A stretch of 64,000 nucleotides of DNA from Datura wrightii. Lineage: Eukaryota; Streptophyta; Magnoliopsida; Solanales; Solanaceae. Location: positions 170,567,001-170,631,000 of the forward strand of contig JASDFA010000016.1 in assembly GCA_035772735.1 (NCBI GenBank), given 5' to 3'. Position 1 is the stretch's first letter; the number at the start of each line of letters is the position of its first letter. This document shows, piece by piece, positions 25,417-35,060 of this stretch. Both the position numbers and the translations under genes were made by a program. Under the pieces are notes generated by a model. That model made no database searches, was not told the origin of the DNA, and saw only the letters and a program-made list of their open reading frames with translations.

Positions 25417-25645
25417 GGCTAGGCGATTTGTAAAATTTTGTTTAGTGTAAATTTACTGTATTTGTATTTTATTTTCTTAAGTGTTAACAACTTGGTCTTA
25501 GCCTGTATTTTGCAGATTTTTATTTCTGTGAACACTGGCAAGGGACAAGGAGTTGGTGGAATCTTACTTAGAGCCAGAACGTGAATTGCATAGTCAACGT
25601 AGAGAAGCTCTTCGGAAGAAGCTGCAGTTGCTCAAACAGTCTACG

Positions 25646-27493
25646 ATGGAGCAACCCAATCCACCAGTTGTACGGGCAGTATTAGTGCCCGAGGAAGTAG
25701 CAGCCAGGCCGGTTAGCGAGGTGGCAATCCCACACGCTAATAATGTACATTCCAGCATCCGCAAACCAGAGCCTAGGGGGAGATTTGAGTTAAAGCAAAA
25801 TATGGTGCAACTTTTGCACACGAGCGGGCAGTTCACCGGTCTCCCTCACGAAGATCCGCAACAACATCTCCAAAACTTTTTGGAGATAAGTGACACGTAC
25901 ATACCCGCTGGAGTGTCACCTGATTATGTTCGGCTCACCTTATTTCCATTTTCCTTATTGGGTGAAGCCAAGAGGTGGTTAAAAGCTGAACCACCCAACT
26001 CTATATCAACGTGGGATGATCTTGCAAAGAAGTTCTTGATCAGATTTTTCCCTTCAGGTAAAACAGCTAAACTTAGAAGTCAGATTCTAAGTTTTAAACA
26101 GAGGGAAGGAGAAAATCTTTATCAAGCCTGGGAAAGATTCAAGTCCATGTTGCGGGACTGTCCTCATCATCATCAGTCAAATGAGGTGTTGGTACACACT
26201 TTTATTGAGGGTTTGGAACCCCACACTAAAATTTTGTTAGACTCAGCAGCTGGAGGGCAAGCGCTGGAAAAGACTTATGAAGAGTTGTACACTTTGCTCA
26301 ACCGAATCTCACAAGGCAATCCGAAATGGAATGCAGATTCTTCAAGGGGTGGAGCAAGGAAAGCAGCGGGAGTGTTCGAAGTGGATGGATTCACAGCTAT
26401 CGCTGCACAGATAGCTGCTTTGCAAAATCAGTTAAACACTCACTTCAGCACTATGAATTTGAACCAGTCTTCAGCCTCAGTTAATGCAGTCCAACAGATG
26501 TGGTGTGAAGTGTGTGGTAGTAGTGAGCATTCAGCTGAGTGCTGTGGTGCAAATCCTGATTCTGTCAACTTTGTGGGCAATGCACAGAGGAATCAACAGC
26601 AGTTTGGTGGTAGCTACAACTCGAATTGGAGGAATCATCCGAATTTTTCATGGGGTAGCAACAATCAACAAGGCCAAGGTTCAGGGCAGGGTATGCACAG
26701 AAACCAAGGAGGGCAACAAGGCTATCAGAATCAGTTCAGAAATCACAATGCCCCTCCTCCACCACCATCACCGACTATTGAGGAAATGTTCAAGACCATG
26801 ATTGCCAACCAGGCACAATTGCAGGCTGACTACGTCAAACTGGCAGCCGAAGTAAAGAACAATCAATTGGCAACCAAGGCTCTTGAATATCAGTTTGGGC
26901 AATTTGCTAGTGCCCAAAATACTAGACCCAGGGGAGGACTACCTAGCGACACGGATCCAAATCCTAAGCAGGTAAATGCAGTGACCACGAGGAGTGGTTT
27001 ACAATTAAAGGAGGTGGAACCTGAAAGACTGCCTCAGAAGTCAGGAGCAGTAGATGTTGAGGGAGAACAAACCTTAGATACGGGGAAGACCAAAGAAGCT
27101 GAACCAGCAAGGCCTCCACCCCCGTTCCCTCAACGACTTAAGAAACACAAGGAGGAGGCGTGTTTCCAGAAATTCATGGAAGTACTCAAACAGGTACATG
27201 TTAACTTACCTCTTGTTGATGTCTTGCAGGGTGTGCCGAAATATGCAAAGTATATCAAAGATATCGTGGCCAACAAAAGTCGCTTGACTGAGTATGCCAC
27301 GGTGGCTTTAACAGAGGAATGCACATCCCGTATTCAGAACAGGTTGCCCACTAAACTAAAGGACCCTGGAAGTTTTACCATCCAGCTGACGATTGGGCAA
27401 AGTATCCGAGCTCGTGGGTTATGCGACTTGGGGGGCAAGTATAAATCTGATGCCATCTTTGGTATTCAGAAAGTTAGGGCTAGGGAGTCCTAG
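25646..27493 (+). CDS. gag: E1 gag polyprotein (Athila-like), open
   Basis: Structural capsid/nucleocapsid protein that would package the element RNA. From the first ATG (25646; MEQPNPP) it is 615 residues. About residues 95-175 form the Retrotrans_gag region (LTLFPFS, AKRWLKAE, RFFPSGKTAKLRS, NLYQAWERFK). A CCHC knuckle, WCEVCGSSEHSAECC, starts at residue 286, followed by a Gly/Asn/Gln-rich stretch, PPPPPSP, and the linker FPQRLKKHKEEA. At 27430-27435 a run of six G (five in E2) shifts the frame inside the protease active site, so the last 20 or so residues are out of register. The open frame extends 31 codons upstream of the ATG, with conserved residues but no other ATG. Confidence 0.85.
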   Translation: MEQPNPPVVRAVLVPEEVAARPVSEVAIPHANNVHSSIRKPEPRGRFELKQNMVQLLHTSGQFTGLPHEDPQQHLQNFLEISDTYIPAGVSPDYVRLTLFPFSLLGEAKRWLKAEPPNSISTWDDLAKKFLIRFFPSGKTAKLRSQILSFKQREGENLYQAWERFKSMLRDCPHHHQSNEVLVHTFIEGLEPHTKILLDSAAGGQALEKTYEELYTLLNRISQGNPKWNADSSRGGARKAAGVFEVDGFTAIAAQIAALQNQLNTHFSTMNLNQSSASVNAVQQMWCEVCGSSEHSAECCGANPDSVNFVGNAQRNQQQFGGSYNSNWRNHPNFSWGSNNQQGQGSGQGMHRNQGGQQGYQNQFRNHNAPPPPPSPTIEEMFKTMIANQAQLQADYVKLAAEVKNNQLATKALEYQFGQFASAQNTRPRGGLPSDTDPNPKQVNAVTTRSGLQLKEVEPERLPQKSGAVDVEGEQTLDTGKTKEAEPARPPPPFPQRLKKHKEEACFQKFMEVLKQVHVNLPLVDVLQGVPKYAKYIKDIVANKSRLTEYATVALTEECTSRIQNRLPTKLKDPGSFTIQLTIGQSIRARGLCDLGGKYKSDAIFGIQKVRARES

Positions 27494-27929
27494 ACCCACA
27501 ACAGTGATCTTGCAGCTAGCAGACAGGTCCTTAGCTAAGCCGGATGGCATTGTTGAGGATGTGCTAGTGCAGGTAGGCTCCCTCATTTTTCCGGTAGATT
27601 TCATTGTTCTGGATTTTGAACCAGATGCAGAAGTCCCATTTATTTTGGGACGACCATTTTTGGCAACAGGAAAGGCATTGATCGATGTAGCTGCGGGTCA
27701 ACTCACAATGCGAGCACACGACAAGGTTGAGGTGTTTGACGTGTACAAGGCACCTAAGCTCCCGACTGTCTATAAGGAACTCTCGGTGATCAACGTGATT
27801 GATCATGGGAATGCAAATGGAGTGAGTGATTCCCGAGAGTTACGAGGTAGGCCACCAGACGAGGTTGAGAACTACTGGGGAGATGACCATGATCGGGACA
27901 AATCGTCCATCTCCCTAGTAGACACGTGA
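27436..27929 (+). pseudogene. E1 protease fused to the integrase tail
   Basis: Aspartic protease that would cut the polyprotein. Past the extra G the +1 frame reads GASINLMPSLVFRKLGLG, then VDFIVLDFEP...FILGRPFLATG, as in E2. Near 27850 homology jumps to the extreme end of integrase (NYWGDDHDRDKSSISLVD, against HYWGEDNDREKSSITLVD in E2), and the frame stays open to TGA at 27927-27929. About 3 kb of RT, RNase H and integrase has thus been removed in frame. The Asp of the active site (27425-27427) is in the gag frame, so the protease is split by the G-run frameshift. Confidence 0.85.
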
Positions 27930-29312
27930 GCATAAAGGCTGTCGAGCCGCGACGTTAAACCAGGCGCTGCACGGGAGGCAACCCGTGAAAAATATTTTTT
28001 TCTTTCCTTAGTGTAAAGTTTTTCTTTTATTCTATTTTCTTTCCTTTTTCTTGACTAGGCTTAGATTTGCATTTTAATTAGTAATTTTTATTTTATTTAT
28101 TTTTTTTTTTAGTAGGGAATCTATGAATTTAACCAATTTTTGTTTAGTGAGGTGATTTTCAGGTATACTGGAGGAAAAATACTTGGAATCGAGGAAACGA
28201 GGCGAGGTATGAAAAATAAAAGTTGATGGTGAAACAGAGCACTAGCGCGTTGGCGCCGTGTCACGGAGGCAATACTCCGCGTTGACCTCCGTGACACGTT
28301 GAAGGCGAATCTGGAATTTTTTTAAAATTCCAGTAAGCCAACGCGTTGGCTCCGTGTCACGGAGGAGGGGCTCCGCGTTACCCTCCGTGACACATTGCCC
28401 TTATTCCAGTGCCGGGTCACACCGGGTTTCCGGGTGACCCGCGTGTTTCTTTTAAATAAACCCCCGATTTTCGCCCACATTTCCCCATTCCTTCTACCCT
28501 CCGTGACCAAACACCCATTCCCCTACCCCCAAGCTCCGTGCCACGTTGATAGGCAAGGAAAACGTCAAGTTTTTTTCGGTTCTTCAAATCCAAGGTATGT
28601 TTTCATCTTCTATCTCAAATTTCTGGCGAGTTTTGTCACTTTTGAGCATGTGAGGTGAGATATATCACCCTAGGTAAAAAAAAATTTAAACATGATGTGA
28701 ATTATTTTGTGATTGATTATGTTCGGATTATTGTAGATGACGTTTGAACTTATCGATTGATTGAATAATTCAATATTGATTGTCGAATTGAGTTCTAGGG
28801 CTTGGGTTGTTGGATTTTAACGTGGGTAACTTGATAGTTTGATGAAATTGGTGCCTGGGTGTGTTTAGTAGTTGAGATAAGTCGTGGTAACTATTGTTTA
28901 ATTGTGGAAAGACGACTAATTCTCAAATTTTTGTGGGGAAGTGCATATTATGTGAATTGGTTGAATTGCTTAGATTAGTTGTATATAATAGGTTTGTATT
29001 GTTGTTCTTATTTCTGTTGTGGTTATTGTTGCTAAGTGCTATGGGTGAATAGCTGTCGATAGGAGGATTGGGTTAGCTGTATGAGGTCTGAGTAGTTCGC
29101 TAGCCGTTATGCTGTCAAACTTTTGTGAACGCACTAAGCAACATGTTTATAGTTGATTGTGTTTGGGGGTGTAAATAGAGTTATCCTTGCTAAAATGTTG
29201 TAGATATTGTTAAAGACTAAGTGTGGGGTAAATTTTGTTCAACCCGACCTTAGCCGAAGCTAACAAGTTTTTAGCTTAATATTGTGCTTGTCTGTGTAAA
29301 TTGACAGGTACA
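27930..29312 (+). other. E1 region between pol tail and ORF3
   Basis: Non-coding, conserved with 53239-54598 of E2. It starts with a hairpin at 27970-27987 (CACGGG/CCCGTG around AGGCAA), then a T-rich run. Two copies of the LTR-type GC-rich inverted motif follow (28255-28301 and 28350-28394). Further on is a polypurine-like AAGTGTGGGGTAA at 29219-29231. It ends in TTGACAG just before the ORF3 ATG, a possible 3' splice site. Confidence 0.6.
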
Positions 29313-30533
29313 ATGGCTAGCCGACAAGATAAAGGCAAGGGTGACTCAACCTCAGGCACCGGCAGAAAGAGAATGAGACTGGGCACTGCTGTCCCAGCTG
29401 CACCTGCTGTTCCACGCGGTCAACACCGCCGATACGGAACACGATGGGTCACCGACGAAGGAAAGAAATAGTATAATAAGCACAAGGAAAGCAAATACTT
29501 CCCGGAGGAATATATTGCAAGGGAACCACTTGCACAGGAGTTCCCTCGCATGGTGCAGAGGATTGAGGCAGCTGGGCTCAGTTTTATTTTTCAGGAGCCC
29601 AAGGAGTGCAACCTTCACTTGGTCCGGGAATTCTACGCCAACTGGAACCCGGCCATCAGGAGCCATACTATTAAAATCAGAGGGCAGATTGTCACTCTGG
29701 AACCCCAGCAGCTGAATGCCATCGTTGGAGCGCGGGACACAGACGCCCACGTTCTCCGCCAGCTCAATATCACCCCACCGTACGCCGACATCAGACGTAC
29801 GTTGTGTGGGGCTCGATCCACAGCCCGATGGAGGAGACACAAAGAGAGGGGTTACCACCAGACTCTGCCTTATTCGCAGATGAACAGGGAGGCCAGAATC
29901 TGGCTAAAAATGGTATGTTCGTGTTTGATCCCGGGAGTGCATATGACAGACGTGACCCGGGACCGTGTCTGCCTGGTGTATGCCCTTATGAAAGGGCTTG
30001 AGATTAATGTGGGGGCGGTTATAATATCCGCCATGAAGAGAGACAGACTACACCAGGGCCACAGATACGGGTTTGGTGGACTCATCACCACCTTCCTCCG
30101 AGGCCTTGACATCGAGGAAGAAGCTTTGGATTACATTCCGCAGTTGGAACGGAGGGCCCTTGATGTGACAAAAACCAAGGCCCCCGACATTACACACGGA
30201 CCTGTGCTGACTCTGGGCGAGCGACATGCTCGTGACGACCAGTATATGGCCCGTATGTTCGGCATGCAGATGCTGCAGCTACGGATAGGTGGGAGACCAG
30301 CCACCGAGGATGAATTATGGCAGCTGGAGCTAGACTACCCCTTCGGCGAGAACGCCAGAGCTTTATGCAAGGTGGGGCCAGCCTTTGTGGAGCTGACTGA
30401 CGACGACGTCCCTACTGATGAGGAGACACGTCGTGAGGATTCTGATGTAGAGTCCGATGACGGCGATGGAGCTGATTCAGATATGGGCGACGAGGCCGCA
30501 GCACCGGATGAGGAAGTCGAATATTTCGACTAA
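29313..30533 (+). pseudogene. E1 ORF3 (env-position, putative plant transposon protein)
   Basis: 406-codon frame in the position where Athila elements carry an env-like ORF. From ATG 29313 (MASRQDKGKG) codon 53 is TAG (29469-29471) where E2 has TGG; the rest is open to TAA at 30531-30533. The N terminus is basic (GTGRKRMRLG). The central part (LVREFYANWNP, IRGQIVTLEPQQLNAIVG) resembles what I recall of the 'putative plant transposon protein' family (Pfam PF20167). The last 50 or so residues are strongly acidic (TDDDVPTDEETRREDSDVES). I see no clear signal peptide or transmembrane segment, so a true envelope role is unsupported. Biochemical function unknown. Confidence 0.75.
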
Positions 30534-32427
30534 GCAGGGAGTTCCACCACCCAAAATTTTGTGCTTTGTATTTTTGTGAACACTGGGGACAGTGTTCGAT
30601 TTAAGTGTGGGGTGGGGAGTAGTTAGGTGCTGGGTCATAGGCTCTAAACTTGCTGTATAATTCTTCGTTGACGTTATGTATGCCTGTGTTTTCCCTGTTG
30701 TTGTGAACTGATTTGTGATGTATGTGTATATATTTGTGTTGTGGCTAATGATGTGTGTTTTGAAAGTTATGGTTGCACTTGTAAATATTTTGTAAATTTT
30801 ATAAATATTTTTTTTTCTTTTTTCTCTCTATCGATATGATCGATATTTTTCAAAATTTTTGCGAAAAGATTTTGCATTTATCAACATAGTTTGCAAATAT
30901 TTTCTATCGAAATGATCGATGTGTTGCAAAAATTTTGAAGTTTTATTTTTGGGTTTCTCGGAGTTTGTTTTCGGTTCTTTTACCGAGAATAGTCCCATTG
31001 AACCGATGTCATAGTTAGTGACCATTCCCTATGATGGATGGATGACGACCGTTTTAAGGGAAATGTAGTCGATAGGAGTAGATTTTTTTTTTTAGTTTCT
31101 TTGGTGGATTGCATCAATAAACTGTAGTGCTTATGGTTGCTAAAATTTCGTTGCGTGTTGTAATTGATGTTCGAAATGTGAAAATGATTCGTTGGAAAGC
31201 ATGCAATTGTGTAAATATGTTGAGTTACCTAGGCTAGAGAATTTGGTTCATTATGATTGAGGCTTAATCTTGAATTCATGTAGTTGACTAATTAAAGAGT
31301 CTGTGAATGCGTCTTGATTCGAGCATGTGCATAAAGTGTGAGTGAGGTTTTGCTATTCCATGTCATTGTGAATTGTCTAGAACTTGCCTGGTGTGTATAC
31401 AAAACGGAATGAAGGAGGTGTAGTGTTGGAAAGGATGTAGGCATTTCTTTGTTTTAAACGTTAGTTTCCATTTTTTTTCTTGTCAAATTCTACCTTTTTA
31501 TATGTTGTATATTCTAGTCAGCCTGTTGAGCCTTTAGCCGATTTCTTTCTTTTGTCCAGAATTGTATGGACTAAGCTTTATTCCTTCTTTTCATTAGCCT
31601 TAAAGTCTATAAGAAACTCTTAAGCGCTTATAAAGAACAGAAAATTGTTTCCCAAAGTGTTAAAGAGTGAAGAGAGTGAAAAAAAAGTAGAGTGAAGAAA
31701 GAAAAGATGATGTGGATGAGGCACTTGTTGTAATTAAATGATAGTGAGGGTACATGAAAAAACCCTTTGTTTTGTGTCAAGTGTGCCTGATGAAATGGGC
31801 TGTATGAAAGTAAACCAGCATGAATGGGAGAAAAAGAGAAAAGAGAGGAACAATGTCCATGAGTCGATGGGGATGAGTTGAAAAGGCGCTTAAGGATGCT
31901 AGCGACTGTTATTGGCTAAACCAATATATATACTAGATCCATAGCCCAGTTACAACCCATTTAAAAGACCTATTTGATCCTACATTGCATTTCTTTATAT
32001 TAGTGGAGTAATACACTAAGGGCAAGCCTATGGGTCATGACATGATGCATGTGAATTCTTTTGGGAGAGAGAGTGAAATTAATTGTTATATGCCCCTACT
32101 TGCATGTTTGTGTGCTGCACGAACAGAAAAGGGAAAGTTCTCTCGAGTTGTGAGGGTACATGCTTGATGAAAGATTGCTTTTCGTGTCGGATTTCTTTAT
32201 TAAGTTGATTTGCATGAGTTTGTTGATATCAAGAATCAATTCTTAAAAGTTTAGGAAGCCTCAATGTATTAAGGTCATTGTCTTGTACGACCAAGCATGT
32301 TTTCTTGATGATTTGCAAAAATCGAATAATCGGTATGACCGTAACGTAAATGGTTGCACCATAGTGACAAAGGTTGAGATGTGATGTGCATGATTTGTGT
32401 ATGTGTTGTTCGAGGACGAACAAGGAT
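30534..32427 (+). other. E1 long 3' non-coding region
   Basis: About 1.9 kb, conserved in order with 55820-57691 of E2. Forty-five bases after the ORF3 stop is a perfect hairpin, GAACACTG/CAGTGTTC with loop GGGA (30578-30597), followed at once by the polypurine-like TTTAAGTGTGGGGTGGGGAG (30600-30619). AT-rich palindromic ATCGAxATGATCGAT motifs lie near 30825-30845 and 30903-30920. A TTCTCGG/CCGAGAA inverted repeat lies at about 30955-30990. No coding domain seen. Confidence 0.6.
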
Positions 32428-32443
32428 TTAAGTGTGGGGTAAG
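32406..32443 (+). other. E1 pre-LTR hairpin and polypurine tract
   Basis: TTGTTCG/CGAACAA stem with loop AGGA (32406-32423), then TTTAAGTGTGGGGTAAG directly against the 3' LTR at 32444. The tract is the expected primer for plus-strand synthesis. E2 has the same arrangement at 57670-57707. Confidence 0.8.
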
Positions 32444-33903
32444 TGATCTTGGGCAGATTTATATGCCCAAGTGATACTCAAACGTACCATTTTTACCTTG
32501 TTTGTTGTGCAATGTATATATAATATCATGTATTTGGTAATAAAATGCGAATTTATACTAACCAACATGATTAGCATTTGTTTTGCAGGATAATGTGATT
32601 TTTAGGAGCAAAAATGCATGTTGGAACTATGTCGGAGTTGGACTTGGATGCGAGCGTGGAAAAGACCTCGGATGGCACATTTTACACTGGCTCCGCGATG
32701 GCGCCGTGCCACGCTGCCATCGCGGTAGTACACTGCCTGGAGAGGAAATTAAGTGGCAGATTCCAGTGAGGCATCGCGACAGCTCCGTGGCACGGATACA
32801 GGCCTCCGCGATGGCCTCCGTGCCACGTTGAAGCCAATTATCCGGACCCTGAAATTTCCAGAGAAGGTCCGCGTCCACGCCGTGTCACGGAGGCCGTGCT
32901 CCGCGTTGGCCTCCGTGACACGTTGCTTGTTATTCCGGGAAAAATTTCCCACTAGTATAAATAGCACACTTAGGTTATTTTTAAAGGGGTCTTCTTTTAG
33001 TTCTAGTTTTTAGCAGAGTTCAGGAGTGGAGAGAGGAACGTGGTTTTGTGGCAGTTGAATAATAGAAAAGATAAGAGTTTTCTTCTCTTCCCTTCTTCTT
33101 TTCCTTCAATTGTATGCATGATTTACACTCATTCTAGGACGATTAATCCAAGAATGAGTGGCTAATTCCTTTCTTGCTGAGGTTTTGAACTTGTGTAATG
33201 ATTATTGGTAATAATTGATATGGTTTCTTCTTCTTCTTGCATATTGTTCTATTAATTCTTGTGCTTAGTACATTCTTGATTGGCCACCATTAATGTATAT
33301 CTAAAAAGTCCAATTTCACTCGAGAGAGCATGAAATTGGAAAGTTGTGAATTAATAGGGTATTGTTCTTAACTTGATTTGGGAAAATTGGGTTTTGATGT
33401 GCTTTCTTGATAGAAATATACTTGAAAGCCGTATTAGTCAATTTAGGAACCGGAATTGTAGTGTTAGGTCATAAATTTCATTTGATCACAGAAATGTAGA
33501 CGAATGGTTTATGATTCTAAAGTGAAATTAAATACGGAAGTTTTAATTTCTAGGCAAATGTTCTTGACTAGCAATATGAAGAACAGGATGACCAAATTAT
33601 CATAATTATCAACTCCATTACTCGTTCTTAACCTTGGCATGAGCATATCCATTGTCTGAATTCAACGTAAATAATAGTTGTTAAGTTTAGTATATAATTA
33701 GTTTAGAAACAAAACTCCCTAAATTCTTGATTGGATAGTTGTTAGCATAGTTAGAAATAGAATAGAAATATAGTGAACTAGGAAATTTTGCATATCCAGA
33801 GCAGCCTCCTTGGATCGATACTTGGCTACTTAGCCACTTTATTACTTGTTTGACCACGTACACTTGCGTGTCGGTTTTTAACACATACCGAACCAGCCGG
33901 ACA
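32444..33903 (+). repeat. 3' LTR of E1
   Basis: 1460 bp, aligned base for base with the 5' LTR. The 7 substitutions and no indels give about 0.5 percent divergence. TATAAATAG at 32956-32964. Confidence 0.95.
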
Positions 33904-33908
33904 ACAAC

Positions 33909-34400
33909 ACTATTCTCAAATGAGTGGCATGCTCCTCCTCGTTCCAGGAGTATATAAGAATGTCGTCGATGAACATGATAACGAACATATCTAAATAGTG
34001 CTTGAACACCCTATTCATCAGGTCCATAAAACCTGCAGGAGCATTGGTTATCCCAAAAAATGTAACATTAAATTTGTACTGACCACACTTGAGTCCTGAA
34101 AGCGGTCTTTGGGATGTCACTCTCCCGAACTTTGAGCTAGTGATACCCGGACCTGAGGTCAACCTTGGAGAAGCACTTGGCACCCTGAAGCTAGTCAAAC
34201 AAATCATCGATCTTGGGTAAGGGGTACCTGTTCTTGATGATAACCTTGTTCAACTGCCAATAGTCAATACACATGCAAAGAGAACCGTCCTTCTTTCGAA
34301 CAAATAGAACTGGTACACCCCATGGAGACTGGCTCGGTCTGATGAAGCCCTTGTCCAACAGATCCTTTAACTGATCCTTCAATTCCTTTAGCTCGGCTAG
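33909..34400 (-). pseudogene. Reverse transcriptase palm of element A
   Basis: Minus-strand RT interrupted by E1. Visible blocks are the KKDGSLCMCIDYWQLNK...RYPLPKIDDLFD segment (about 34310-34191), the substrate-binding region ITNAPAGFMDLMNRVFKHYLDMFV and the catalytic FIDDILIY near 33970. A TAG at 34139-34137 stands where P has Gln (YHQL), and B has TAG at the very same codon. There is a frame change between the two blocks near 34195. The continuation lies at 23932, beyond E1. Confidence 0.85.
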
Positions 34401-35060
34401 GACCATCCTGTAAAGAGAGATAGAAATAGGATGCATATCTGGCAATAGATCAATACTGAAATCAATTTCCCTTTTCAAACGGACACATAGAAAATCCTCG
34501 GGAAACACCTTCGGGTATTCGCACATCACCGAAACTGACTGAATAGTTGGGGTCTCGGACTCCACATCCTTAACCCTAGATAGGTGGTACATGCACCCCT
34601 TAGAGATTATCTTCCTAGCCTTAAGATAGGAAATAAACCGAAATGCTAGCACCATCGAACTACCTTTCCACTCCACAACTAACTCACCCGAAAAATGAAA
34701 CTCCACAATACAGTTCTTACAATTAATCAAAGCATAACATGCAAACAACCAATCCATACCCAAAGTGATGTCAAAATCAGTCATGGCCAATTCTACTAAG
34801 TCTGCAGAGGTAACCTTATGTGACACAGTGACCAGGAGTCCTCTATATACCCTTCTAGCTACAACTGAATCACCGATAGGGGTAGAAACTGAAAATGGTT
34901 ATGACAAGGTCTCGGGACTAACTCAAAGGCTACTAGCAATGCAAGGAGTCAAAAAGACAATGTAACTCCCAGGTCTAGCAAGGCATAAACATCAATATAA
35001 AAGACACGCAACATACCATTGACCACATCTGGCGAAGTCTACTACTCCTGGCGTGAGGAA
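34401..35060 (-). pseudogene. Protease and protease-RT linker of element A
   Basis: The frame 34826-34191 covers DFDITLGMDWLFACYALINC, the linker ARKIISKGCMYHLSRV and KVFPEDF before RT. Upstream, at about 35010-34970, lies the active-site region reading YALLDLGVTLS; the usual Asp-x-Gly-Ala is altered at the Ala. A frameshift separates it from the frame below. Non-functional. Confidence 0.75.

Larger units (their letters stand above)
23933..33903 (+). mobile_element. E1: young, pol-less Athila-like element
   Basis: 9971 bp, inserted into the RT gene of A on the opposite strand. Both LTRs are exactly 1460 bp, with 7 differences by hand count. Flanks ACAGC (23928-23932) and ACAAC (33904-33908) form a 5-bp duplication with one change; removing E1 plus one copy restores alignment to B at 59818-59842. 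Internal order: tRNA-Asp primer site, gag, protease, a tail of integrase, a non-coding stretch, ORF3, a long 3' region, polypurine tract. About 3 kb of RT, RNase H and integrase present in E2 is missing. The element could not have copied itself without help. Confidence 0.95.

Noticed and set aside
25553..25555. TTG as the start codon of E1 gag
   Set aside because: This would be a bacterial-style start. The first ATG is 25646, conserved in E2 at 48105. The upstream codons are discussed as a finding instead.
29352..29858. 168-codon frame antisense to ORF3
   Set aside because: It lies opposite the well-supported ORF3 and has no motif; a shadow frame of GC-richer coding sequence.
29313..30533. 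ORF3 as a true envelope glycoprotein
   Set aside because: No signal peptide, transmembrane segment or glycoprotein-like cysteine pattern is visible; only its position matches env.
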